Assembly: GCA_010645155.1 (NCBI GenBank)
Contig: JAAGOF010000287.1
Location: 295,894-359,893, forward strand
Length of the DNA stretch: 64,000 nt
From: Tigriopus japonicus
Lineage: Eukaryota; Arthropoda; Copepoda; Harpacticoida; Harpacticidae
Reading direction: 5' to 3'
The notes below the pieces were generated by a model. The model was not told where the DNA came from, made no database searches, and saw only the letters and a list, made by a program, of their open reading frames with translations. The position numbers and the translations under genes are program-made. Every line of letters begins with the position of its first letter. The stretch's first letter is position 1. Of this stretch, positions 22,084 through 30,144 are shown piece after piece.

Positions 22084-23080
22084 ATGGCAAGCCGCCCTGA
22101 TTTATATCTAAATACCTTAGATCTGGCACGGATCTCAACACTAGCTTCAACCACGACTTCCCCAATCACAACCGACGATGCGATAACTGACTCAAACATT
22201 TACAAGCTCAGCCTCCAAAAGTTCAAGGCCAGTACGAAAGTGGGCCCCATTCCAGTTACAGCACGGCCTCAAGGTAGACCCTTGAAGTACACCACCCGAT
22301 CTAGACTCAACTCAAGCCATTTTCAACCGTCCCAGGTTGATCTTTTAACCACAAAGCAACCACTTCCCGCTTTTCGAGCAAATAAAAGGCCCTTATCCTT
22401 GCGTAAATATAAGCAATCAAGATTAGTGTCTGGAAAGCCACGCTCGACAAAAAAGCCTTTGTATTACCCACAAGTGGTTGTGATGCAACAAAGAGGCCAT
22501 ATTGAGGAGCAGGGCGAACCAATTCAATATGAGGATCTACCCTCAGCGACCTTGGCTCCGAAAAGTAGTGGCGTTGATACTGTTGAGGCCAAAGCTGATC
22601 CAATCAGCCATTATGACGACGATTATTACTACTACCATGAAGAGCGTTCAGCCTACAAATTCAATGGTCCAACTCATAAAGAGGGGAGCCCAGTTAATAG
22701 AGACGATAACAAAGACCATGACTATAAAGGCTATGCAGAAGGTCCTGCTCATTTTCCCAATTACGCTTATCAAGACTACTATTACGAAGGTGGCGATCAC
22801 CATGAAAGCAACTTTGACTATGGGCACCACCTTGGGTATGATTCTCATGGCGGGAGCTCCAGCAAAAATAGCTACATGGACATGGGATTGGGAACTGTAG
22901 AGGTTTGTCCAGATCTGATTTTGGCCCTGGCGGCTGCTTTTGGAGCTGCGGCATTCCTCGCCCTCTTTCAAACCCTAACGGCTGCTGCCTCTCGACGGAG
23001 GCGTCAAAATGGCTCTCTAAGTAGTATTTCGTCCTCACCACTATCTTCTGGATCATTACTGTGGGACTATTTGAACTATG
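22084..23080 (+). CDS. Variable first exon V23: long Thr/Ser then Tyr/His/Asp-rich module
   Basis: Encodes 332 residues, the longest unit, from ATG 22084. Residues 1-165 are Thr/Ser/Lys/Arg-rich and possibly O-glycosylated. Residues 175-270 carry dense Tyr/Asp/His clusters (YDDDYYYYHEE, QDYYYEGGDHHES). The helix starts VEVCPDLILAL and runs through FGAAAFLALFQTL; the basic motif is SRRRRQ. The donor CTATG|GTAGGA at 23080/23081 is phase 1. Its CPDL helix links it to B1-B6 just downstream, suggesting local duplication. Confidence 0.75.
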
Positions 23081-23290
23081 GTAGGACTTTGACAAACCCC
23101 TCTTGGCTGTGATATAGTTGGCTTGACTTGAAGGAACCACTAACAATGGTGGTGGCAATGACCAAGTGATACAATGTATTGTGTAAATATCAAGTTAAAC
23201 GGATTCTTAATTTGGGATGATGGTTACATTTAAGGGCTGCAGGTTAAACTTTGTTTACTTCATACTTCAAAACATTACTTTGCTGGTAAC

Positions 23291-23303
23291 TGAAAGATAT
23301 CTC
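23291..23303 (+). promoter_or_regulatory. Shared proximal element upstream of leader exon L
   Basis: TGAAAGATATCTC, about 103 bases before the ATG of L. None of the B exons downstream has an evident copy, which fits B exons being spliced from L rather than having their own promoters. Confidence 0.4.
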
Positions 23304-23393
23304 TACAACCCGCCCACCCCTTTCTTCTCTCCGCGCAGACACCTGAACTTGCGACTCGAGCACGCACGTGTTACTCATTGAAACTCAGTCAAA

Positions 23394-23590
23394 ATGAATA
23401 CTCTCTACAACGTGATCAATTCAGCCACTCAGCTTCTCAGTGAGACCGACGAGCCCTCAGACATGATGGCATCGGCTTCTGAGGCTCGAGGCTATTATTC
23501 ACGAGGAGGCCGTATCAAGAAGGGTGGCTCCAGTCTCAGGAAGAAGCTGGGCTCTTCAGCCTCAATGATTGCCTCTGGCTCTCAAAGGGA
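23394..23590 (+). CDS. Leader exon L for the B1-B6 sub-cluster
   Basis: Opens at ATG 23394 and encodes 65 residues rich in Ser, Ala, Gly and Lys (with SEARGYYSRGGRIKKGG), resembling the pre-membrane parts of other units but with no transmembrane helix. The frame stops at 23595, so it must be spliced. The only phase-2 donor is GGGA|GTTATA at 23590/23591, which is weak. It matches the phase needed by all six B exons. A stronger donor in phase 1 (CTCA|GTGAGA, at 23439/23440) exists but does not suit B6. The docking element begins 14 bases into the intron. Confidence 0.6.
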
Positions 23591-23600
23591 GTTATAACCA

Positions 23601-23616
23601 AGTGCAAGAAAATGTT
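23601..23616 (+). promoter_or_regulatory. Docking site for competing RNA pairing
   Basis: AGTGCAAGAAAATGTT, at intron position about +11. Its core GCAAGAAAATG is the reverse complement of the CATTTTCTTGC element found upstream of each of B1-B6. Pairings cover 11 to 14 bases, with single G-U wobbles for B5 and B6. The arrangement is that of docking/selector control in Dscam exon clusters: only one selector can pair at a time, so only one B exon is brought to the donor of L. Confidence 0.75.
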
Positions 23617-23796
23617 GATATTGATTTGTAGTTAGCTGCAATGTAGAGCAAGTATGGAGAGGTTTCATAGTTAAGAAAAGAAGTATTAGGACATTTGCAG
23701 GACCTTGAGACGATGTAGTAAAAAGAGAAAATATCGCGCAGGTTGTTATTCAACTTCTTCCTTTCACTGTCTGTAAGAAAGAAAAAAAACAATTGG

Positions 23797-23807
23797 CATT
23801 TTCTTGC
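23797..23807 (+). promoter_or_regulatory. Selector sequence of B1
   Basis: CATTTTCTTGC, 11 bases complementary to the docking core. It is followed by TTCTAAC, a good branch-point sequence, and the acceptor GAATTTAG at 23828. Confidence 0.7.
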
Positions 23808-23828
23808 TTCTAACAATATTGAATTTAG

Positions 23829-24112
23829 GAGAACGGGCTATAAGAAAAAGCAAAGCTATGCCCCCTTAGTAGGGAGCGAGGCCTTCACCAGCACCAAGAA
23901 GGTCAAGTTCGGTATTGTCGAAGACAATTGTGACGGGTTTTCATTGGAGATCTGCCCAGATCTTTTGTTAGCCGGCATCGCCGTGTTCTCGGCTGGGGCT
24001 TTCTTGGCCCTCTTCATGGCAATCACGGCCGGAATGCGCCGAAAGAAGCGAAGTGTGTCAGCCAGCGGACCAGCCCATTTGTACGATTTTGGCCAGGACC
24101 TTCTTTGGCTAG
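23829..24112 (+). CDS. Mutually exclusive exon B1: CPDL membrane module
   Basis: 284 nt between AATTTAG and CTAG|GTACTT. It needs two upstream bases (phase 2 in, phase 1 out) and has no in-frame ATG. Encodes a basic start, KKVKFGIVEDNCDG, EICPDLLLAG, a helix with FSAGAFLALFMAITA, and MRRKKR followed by S; the tail ends LLWL. An alternative acceptor at CCCTTAG (23872) would give another phase. The KFGIVxDNCDG block is shared with B3 and B4. Confidence 0.7.
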
Positions 24113-24303
24113 GTACTTAACCGCATGGCTTGCACAATTTTTTTTTATGAGGAAATGCTTGCTATTTGTTTTATAGCCTTGCGGGATATCCAGTGTACAG
24201 AAGCTTGCCAGCCTGCCACCTGCGAGTTCCCTCGTCGACAACATCGAGTGAAAGCATTAGGAATCAGGGCTTTTACATAAAGTACATAAACGTTTGAACA
24301 TAG

Positions 24304-24315
24304 CATTTTCTTGCA
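24304..24315 (+). promoter_or_regulatory. Selector sequence of B2
   Basis: CATTTTCTTGCA, 12 bases complementary to the docking site. It lies only a few bases from the phase-compatible acceptor GCAAAG (24318), closer than in the other B exons, so pairing might mask that acceptor. TTGACAG at 24329 is the alternative acceptor but changes phase. Confidence 0.65.
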
Positions 24316-24318
24316 AAG

Positions 24319-24611
24319 GGGGTTGACAGTACCTCTACGGACTGATCGAAGCTCAAGGAAGCTTCGACCTCTGCCTCACCAAATAAGGGGAAGCTTTGGA
24401 GGAGGCAAGGATGTCAAATATGGAATTGTGAATGACCATTGTGAAGGTGTGGCTGTAGATATTCACCCGGATACTTTGCTCCAAGGTCTCGCATTCATAA
24501 CTGTGGGCGCCTTTGCCGCCTTATTCTTTGCTGTTACCAATGGGCGACGGAAGAGGAAGCGGAAACGTAGCTTGAGCCCCAATTCGTGGTGGCAAGATCT
24601 GGCACATTTAG
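24319..24611 (+). CDS. Mutually exclusive exon B2: HPDT membrane module
   Basis: 293 nt if the acceptor is GCAAAG at 24318; phase 2 in, phase 1 out, no in-frame ATG. Encodes a basic Arg/Leu/Pro start, GGKDVKYGIVNDHCEG, a helix with LAFITVGAFAALFFAVT, and RRKRKRKR followed by S. CPDL is changed to HPDT, losing the second Cys. The donor TTTAG|GTAGGA at 24611/24612. The acceptor is the least certain of the group. Confidence 0.6.
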
Positions 24612-24631
24612 GTAGGAGGACAGCTTACTTT

Positions 24632-24645
24632 AACATTTTCTTGCA
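24632..24645 (+). promoter_or_regulatory. Selector sequence of B3
   Basis: AACATTTTCTTGCA, 14 bases fully complementary to the docking site (TGCAAGAAAATGTT), the longest perfect match. It lies only 20 bases after the B2 donor; the B2-B3 intron is the shortest in the cluster (72 bases). Confidence 0.75.
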
Positions 24646-24683
24646 ATGTGTTTGCCAATTCAACTATGCTTCTTGCGTGCTAG

Positions 24684-24940
24684 TAATGAGATTATGGTAG
24701 CCAGTGCTGGCAGCGGTGACAAGAAAGATGTAAAATTTGGGATAGTAGATGACAATTGTGATGGGTTCGATGTAGAGATCTGCCCTGACCTCCTTGTAGC
24801 CGGTTTGGCTGCTTTCGGTGCAGCGGCCTTTGCCGCTCTCTATACGGCCATTACAATGAAAGGTCGAAAACGAAGGAGGCGATCAGCCCTGTATGACCCC
24901 AAGTCGTCATGGGATAGCTTCCAAGACTTGTTTCACATAG
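24684..24940 (+). CDS. Mutually exclusive exon B3: CPDL membrane module
   Basis: 257 nt from GTGCTAG to CATAG|GTATAT; phase 2 in, phase 1 out. Encodes SAGSGDKKDVKFGIVDDNCDG, EICPDLLVAGLAAF, a helix GAAAFAALYTAIT, and GRKRRRR followed by S; the tail ends LFHI. B3, B4 and B6 have exactly the same length. An internal in-frame ATG (24693) exists, but its relatives lack one. Confidence 0.75.
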
Positions 24941-25252
24941 GTATATTTCCAAACTAGTCTTGATTTTTCTGTTTCCACCGGAGGGATCGGTGGGTCTTCA
25001 ATTCTATCATTCCGGCAAATTTGCAATGCACCACATGTTTGGGATTTTCTTTTTAAGTTTCAACAATTGCAATCACCCGCCAATCACTTGCTACTTTATT
25101 CAGGATCACTGGCAATGCATCTAGTGACAAAAATGAGATAGTGTGCCATATTTGTCCGCACCTAAGTTTCCAACTAATTTTAAGTCTAATCAAAAATGAG
25201 CAGATGGATGATCAACCATTTTCTTGCAATGACATTACTTTGATGTCTCAAG
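24941..25252. other. B3-B4 intron with selector
   Basis: A 312-base non-coding stretch. Only the B4 selector (25217-25228) and the acceptor region are recognisable; no exon-like frame is seen. Confidence 0.5.
25217..25228 (+). promoter_or_regulatory. Selector sequence of B4
   Basis: CATTTTCTTGCA, 12 bases complementary to the docking site, followed by ATGACATTAC and the acceptor TCTCAAG at 25252. Confidence 0.75.
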
Positions 25253-25509
25253 GTATGAAACGTTGGTAGCGAGTGCAGGAAGTGACAACAAAGACGTCAA
25301 ATTTGGAATCGTTGACGACAATTGTGATGGGTTTGACCTCGAGATTTGCCCGGACCTTATTATTGCTGGTCTTGCGCTATTTGGTGCTGCCGCCTTTGTG
25401 GCCCTCTTTACTGCCATTACCATGAAGGGCAGAAGACGAAAGAGAAGTAGTCAGGACCTGCCATCATCTGAGCGAACATGGGACTCGTTTAAAGATCTCT
25501 ATTGGATAG
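25253..25509 (+). CDS. Mutually exclusive exon B4: CPDL membrane module
   Basis: 257 nt from GTCTCAAG to GATAG|GTATTT; phase 2 in, phase 1 out. There is no in-frame ATG, and the frame upstream closes at a TGA, so it cannot be a first exon. Encodes SAGSDNKDVKFGIVDDNCDG, EICPDLIIAGLALF, GAAAFVALFTAIT, and GRRRKR followed by S; the tail ends LYWI. Nearest relative is B3. Confidence 0.8.
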
Positions 25510-25785
25510 GTATTTGGTTGTTTATGTATTGACTTCCTCCTCCTCCTCCTGGATTGGAACCTTCGTTATTTAACAACTCATCCATTTAACTACCTTAGCT
25601 CAGCTGTTGTCAAAGGGATCCTAATAAAAGCATAACTAACCCCAGTTGTATTGGGTAGTTGAGTTGGGTACGTTACTCTTTTGGCCATCACTCATCAAGG
25701 AAGGAGCTTTCAAGTTTATGTGTTGATTGTCAGTTATCTATGGATCAAAGCGTTTGACCTTCTTGTTTTTTCCCCTAGCCATTGG

Positions 25786-25798
25786 CGTTTTCTTGCAC
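25786..25798 (+). promoter_or_regulatory. Selector sequence of B5 (one G-U wobble)
   Basis: CGTTTTCTTGCAC pairs with docking GTGCAAGAAAATG over 13 bases, with one G-U pair where the others have A. Pairing is extended by the final C, so the change keeps the duplex. Confidence 0.7.
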
Positions 25799-25843
25799 GC
25801 TTATAACCCCTCCTATTGTGGTCTTTTAAAGTATTCCTATCAG

Positions 25844-26115
25844 TAGTAGTCGTGCCCTTAATGTAGATCCTATTGCAAGCCAATCCTCAACTAAGATGGG
25901 CAAGATTCATCCTGCTATGGACGCATGCTTTACCGCAGATATCTGCCCAGATATTCTCCTGGGGGCAATCGCCAGTTTTGCCGCAGCTGCCTTCTTGGCC
26001 CTTTATCAAGCCATCACTGCTATGTCCAAAAAAAGGCGGAAGAAACGAAGTGTTGATTCTAAAGCAACCTTCCATGACTGGATTGTATACCATCTCAAAG
26101 CTGCTATAGTAATTG
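25844..26115 (+). CDS. Mutually exclusive exon B5: CPDI membrane module
   Basis: 272 nt from TCCTATCAG (a good acceptor with a C/T tract) to AATTG|GTATGA; phase 2 in, phase 1 out. Encodes a Ser/Ala start, DACFTADICPDILLG, a helix IASFAAAAFLALYQAIT, and KKRRKKR followed by S; the tail ends AAIVI. An ATG at 25896 is in frame, so use as a first exon cannot be excluded, but the selector and acceptor argue for internal use. Confidence 0.7.
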
Positions 26116-26352
26116 GTATGATAACTTGGCCTAAGTGCCCTTGCAAAGACCAGCCAAAACATTGCGACGATCTGTAGATAACAGGCTGACACATAGGTCA
26201 CACCCATGACAACAAACATGTAAGCTCCAATGCTCCAGGGTTCTCATTGCCTTCCATGTCGTCTTTCCGTTAGGTTCTTGCTTCAAGGAGCTTTAGTCTT
26301 CTTCAAGATTTATGTGTATATATTGCTAACCCATCCGACTAACTCTATTTCA

Positions 26353-26366
26353 TATTTTCTTGCACT
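26353..26366 (+). promoter_or_regulatory. Selector sequence of B6 (one G-U wobble)
   Basis: TATTTTCTTGCACT pairs with docking AGTGCAAGAAAATG over 14 bases with a terminal G-U. CTAAC immediately after GCA is a consensus branch point. Confidence 0.75.
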
Positions 26367-26399
26367 AACAACGACTGTATATAACTTTGGTGAAAATAG

Positions 26400-26656
26400 C
26401 AACACTGACGTCAAATATGGGATTGTACCCGCAACCCAAGACGAGAACTGCTTCGAAGTTCCAATCTGCCCGGACCTACTTGTAGCGGCTTTTGGGGCAA
26501 TTGGAGCTGCCCTGACTTTGGCTTTGTATATGGCTCTGACCATGCTGCCAAGACGACGCCGACGAGACTTACGAGCTGCAGAGGGCGCTCAAGAGACCAT
26601 ATTAGATATTCCTCCTCCTTCAATCTCTGTCCTTCTCTCTGACATTCTGTTCTCGG
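26400..26656 (+). CDS. Mutually exclusive exon B6: CPDL membrane module
   Basis: 257 nt from GAAAATAG to CTCGG|GTAGGC; phase 2 in, phase 1 out, with no in-frame ATG near the acceptor. Encodes NTDVKYGIV, ENCFEVPICPDLLVAAF, a helix GAIGAALTLALYMALT, and PRRRRR followed by D; the tail ends ILFS. No other acceptor would allow a phase-1 donor, which supports the phase-2 donor for L. Confidence 0.75.
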
Positions 26657-27038
26657 GTAGGCAAAGGTCTTGAAACTCTGTCCCTAATTTTCCATTTTAT
26701 GCAATTACTTTCCTTTCCAAGTAACACCTTACTAATAAGGGGTGTGTAAAGAGACGAAACAAGAACTAAACTCAATATCTTGAGACAAAGAGAGAGTGAG
26801 AGAGGTCGAAATAACGAGATCGAGTGTAAATAATTATGTTGTAAAAAATGACCATGTGACTGTGAAAAGTGTTTGATACTTGCTTGACTGAACCACTTGC
26901 ACATAGTTTGCACAGTTCCATTTTGACCATTTCATTCTATGACAGTGCAATCAACGAGCATTTTCAAACACAAAACGTCACAGTTAAAGATCATCAACAA
27001 CGTACCAAATTCAGGTCTATTTAAACCAAACCTAAAAG

Positions 27039-27498
27039 ATGACTACTACTCGTAACCAAAAAGCACCCAGCTCTTCAACTCGCACAAAAAGCAAGCACCA
27101 CGATCTTTTGAGTAGCGAGAGTGGGGTTGACTACTATGATTACTACGACTACCAACCATCCGTGCGAACTTCGGTTGGTCGTCGACAACTCTTCACTTCA
27201 AAGGCTGGTCTTGGGGGTGGCAAGGCTGCCACGCCTGCCAAGACTTCTCTTTTGGGGTCCTTTAACTCTCATTATGGAAGCTATGCTGGTGGCTACAACC
27301 CGCATGACAAGTGCGACAATGGTATCAGCATTGGTTTGCTCCTCACCACTCTGTTGGGAATCGGTGTGATGTTCTTCACCCTCTTCACTAAGATCACAAT
27401 GGCCGTCATGCGTCGTAAAAAGCGTAGTCTTGAGCACAACGCAGAAACCGACCCGTTATCTATCATTTTGGATCACTTTCCAGACTTTGTTCTTGGTG
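27039..27498 (+). CDS. Variable first exon V24: KCDNGIS membrane module
   Basis: Encodes 153 residues from ATG 27039. Tyr/Asp cluster VDYYDYYDYQ at about residues 30-39, then GRRQLF and a Gly/Ala/Lys stretch. The helix differs from all 5' units: DKCDNGISIGLLLTTLLGIGVMFFTLF, TKITM, then RRKKR followed by S. The donor TTGGTG|GTATGC at 27498/27499 is phase 1. GTCACAGTTAAAGATC lies 62 bases upstream of the ATG. Confidence 0.8.
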
Positions 27499-27717
27499 GT
27501 ATGCTCACTTCTTTTCTCACTCCTACTTTTAAGGCTTTTATTAATGGGGAGATTACTTTGCCCTAATGATTTTTCCAAATGCTAACAGACTTGCTGGATC
27601 TTCTTCCAATGCTTGCTCATCTAATATTTCTAATCCTATCCTCACGTGCGTTTTAAGTCACATGTTAGATTAGATGAGAAGATGGAACTTAAAGAAAGAA
27701 AGATTCAATGCAGGTCT

Positions 27718-27732
27718 GTCACAGTGAAAACC
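27718..27732 (+). promoter_or_regulatory. Shared element/initiator-like site upstream of V25
   Basis: GTCACAGTGAAAACC, 42 bases before the V25 ATG. It recurs as GTCACAGTGAAAACA at 28455 before V26 and as GTCACAGTTAAAGAT at 26977 before V24. The TCACAGT core could be an initiator. Confidence 0.45.
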
Positions 27733-27759
27733 AAGTCCAATTTGTGTACATAGCTGAAA

Positions 27760-28216
27760 ATGTCTGCTCAGGAGCAGAGAACCGAAGGAGCCGATGACTT
27801 AATGGCCAGTGAGTCCGTTGATCAAGGCCGTAGTTTTGACTACTACGACTATGACTACGGGCGTTATGCGGCTCCAGCTCTGGCTAGACGACAGTTGTAT
27901 GTAGGAAAGAGCAAGCTTCCAAGCAAATCAATCAAGAAACCTGCCTCGTCAAGTTCGGATATGTTGGGCTCATTCTCCAGTCTCTTTGGGAGCTATTCCG
28001 GGGGTTACCATGACAAGTGTGACAATGGGATAAGTCTGGGCTTGCTCCTCACCACACTTTTGGGGATAGGAGTGATGTTTTTCGCCCTGTTTACCAAAAT
28101 CACTATGGGCAGAAGGAAGAAGAGGAGCTTGACGAGCAGCCCTGCTGGTTTGGAAGAGGAATCTGACTTTGATGTGTACACATTGTTGGACAAGTTCACA
28201 GACATTGTCAATGGGG
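27760..28216 (+). CDS. Variable first exon V25: KCDNGIS membrane module
   Basis: Encodes 152 residues from ATG 27760. Parallel to V24 along its whole length: FDYYDYDYGRY, ARRQLYVGKSK, SYSGGYHDKCDNGISLGLLL, a helix to FALFTKITM, GRRKKR followed by S, and an acidic tail ending IVNG. The donor GGGG|GTAAAC at 28216/28217 is phase 1. A tandem duplicate of V24. Confidence 0.8.
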
Positions 28217-28488
28217 GTAAACACATCCACACTTTCACTCTCTTTTATTGTTCCTCTTTCATAAACCCTCTGAACAACCCTTTTCCTACTAATACTGGCT
28301 TCACTTAACTCAAGTAGATATTCTTCTTCTTTGAACTGTCTCTTAAATTATTGTTACCAATGTTACGCTCTTATTTAGAATACGGTGTTTAACAAGAAAT
28401 CTTCTTGTGCCAAATTACTGATTTGAAGAAGATTTTTTACTTGATTTAAGTGTTGTCACAGTGAAAACAAAGGCTCTTGTCCTTTAGC

Positions 28489-29182
28489 ATGTCTTCCTCG
28501 TCGTTATCCTTATCAGCATCCCCATCATCATCTCTCCAAGCTCAGCATCGATACACTAGCTTGGAGATGCCCACGGAGTCTTCTGATATGACTGCCGCCT
28601 ATGACAGCATGTTACGGAGCCGTAGGCAGAATTATCGAGCAAGATTGGGAGCGGCCAGTCTGCAAGGGTCGTCTTTGGGCAAGGGCTCATTGTCAACCAC
28701 GACCTCGGATTATGATTACAGTCAAAATGAGCTGGAATATCCGGACGTCGAAGAGACCCAGCCTGCTCCTGGAGCAGGGCTAACTTTGCGTCAAAAGCTC
28801 TTCTTGAAGCGACGCTTGAGACGTCAACAGCTGTTGCGACTCCAGCAAATTGAGGCCTTGCGGGCTGCGGCGTCTGATTATGATTACGGGGATGAGACTT
28901 CCCGTATTGGGGTGACGGGTTCAGGATCAGCATACAATGAACCCGAGGTCCAATATGTGTATAAATCCAAGTCGTCTTGCTACACTGGCATTAACCTTGT
29001 GGTTGCCTTTGCCACTGCTGCTGCTGCAGTCTTGGCCTTTTACTTTATCTTTGTGCAATTGACCATGGGCACCAATAAGCGCAGACGTTCATTTGGCAAG
29101 TCTTCCAAAAAGGTTAATGGCACTGAAGTTGACGAGGACGAGGACATGTCTAATATTGGTCTAAACAAACTGTTCTGGATTG
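28489..29182 (+). CDS. Variable first exon V26, proximal to the constant exons
   Basis: Encodes 231 residues from ATG 28489. Ser-rich start, two acidic-Tyr clusters (SDYDYSQNELEYPDVEE and SDYDYGDE) and a Leu/Arg/Gln-rich, probably helical stretch between them (KLFLKRRLRRQQLLRLQQ). The helix SSCYTGINLVVAFATAAAAVL is followed by TNKRRR and S; the tail ends NKLFWI. The donor GATTG|GTACGT at 29182/29183 is phase 1, 249 bases from C1. As the nearest unit it may be the default or the ancestral first exon. Confidence 0.8.
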
Positions 29183-29431
29183 GTACGTTGCTGTTGATGG
29201 AAGTTCATCTTTCAATCATTAAAACTCACATTATCACATGGCACACATGCTACTGCTGACCAGGCAATGAAAACAAATCTTTGCTCACCTGGTTTGAACT
29301 CGTCTTGAGAACACTGTCCAAAATTGTTTCCTCTCGGATGGTGGGGTGTCAAGGTCCCGTGTGATCTTCACCGACCTTTTACTCTTTGATTTGCCTGATA
29401 CTGATCGTTGGTCATTCTGGAACTTTTACAG

Positions 29432-29635
29432 GTCTTGAGGAATTTGAGGACAAAGTCGACAAACTTGCTCATGGCCAAGGAGATGAGAACTCTTGGATTG
29501 GCAATCTGTACCATAAGTTCAAGGGCTCTTTCATGGGCGGCGAGGACAACACCATTGAGCAAGACGGTCTTGAGCCCCCAATCCTTGACGACAAATGGGG
29601 TCTTGGTGATGTCCATACCCTTTTCTCTGAGAACA
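29432..29635 (+). CDS. Constant exon C1 of the variable-exon locus
   Basis: 204 nt from CTTTTACAG to GAACA|GTAAGT; phase 1 in, phase 1 out. Its GT completes a Gly codon with the G left by 31 of the 32 variable exons. Encodes LEEFEDKVDKLAHG and an acidic/Gly/Trp stretch (ENSWIGNLYHKFKGSFMGG) with no hydrophobic helix. No second copy of this exon is visible anywhere in the 29 kb upstream. Confidence 0.8.
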
Positions 29636-29694
29636 GTAAGTTTTAACGGAAAGTGCTCCTAGAGAACTCTGTATTAACAAACCTATTTAATTAG

Positions 29695-29929
29695 ACTCGA
29701 CTTTGACTATCGACAATTCCACTGTCTCCACCAATGTCACTGAGCACGCCATCTCCAAGCGATCATTGGAGGATGAGGATGCCGAGTTCCTTGAAGAGAC
29801 TGCCGAGGATGATGAGTTTGTCAAGAGCCTGTCTGGAGAGTCCAAGTGCCGCACCAAGTTCTGGAGATGCGTTGGCAAGGTCGCCAAGGGATCCATCCAC
29901 TACATGCAAGAGCCCGGCGGTATCTCCGG
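29695..29929 (+). CDS. Constant exon C2: glycosylation sequons and Cys pair
   Basis: 235 nt from TTTAATTAG to CTCCGG|GTAAGA; phase 1 in, phase 2 out. The junction forms Asn, giving three N-glycosylation sequons close together (NST, NST, NVT). A dibasic ISKR|SLEDED follows, then a Glu/Asp-rich stretch and CRTKFWRCVGKVAKG with two Cys. Sequons and Cys imply that this part is lumenal or extracellular. I do not recognise the domain. Confidence 0.8.
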
Positions 29930-29993
29930 GTAAGAAAAAGAACCACTTTTCCCCCCTTAGAAACGCCAATCAACCAACTTCTTCCCTTTGCAG

Positions 29994-30075
29994 TGCCTTC
30001 CAAAAGACCATGTTCCGTATGGCTTTCCACGGTGGATTCGGCAATGTCTGGAACGCACTCATGACCATCCCTGAG
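29994..30075 (+). CDS. Constant exon C3
   Basis: 82 nt from CCTTTGCAG to CTGAG|GTAAGT; phase 2 in, phase 0 out. Encodes AFQKTMFRMAFHGGFGNVWN and LMTIPE, an amphipathic-looking segment without charge clusters. Introns on both sides are under 70 bases, typical of compact constitutive splicing. Confidence 0.8.
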
Positions 30076-30144
30076 GTAAGTGGTAACTGACTCTGTCAAG
30101 AAAAATTGGCTTTATTTACAACACAACTCTTGCTCGTTTAACAG

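Noticed and set aside
22307..23158. Minus-strand frames opposite V23 and other V exons
   Set aside because: They are shadows of the real frame, with low-complexity composition and no start or splice context.
23394..23440. Donor CTCA|GTGAGA as the end of the leader exon
   Set aside because: It is a better donor, but its phase leaves B6 without any usable acceptor, and it would discard a coding-like Gly/Tyr/Lys segment. Kept as an alternative only.
703..29182. The units as about 30 independent tandem genes
   Set aside because: None has its own downstream exons. Several frames stop within a few codons after the donor, and all share the same donor phase. Independent single-exon genes would not keep a splice donor.
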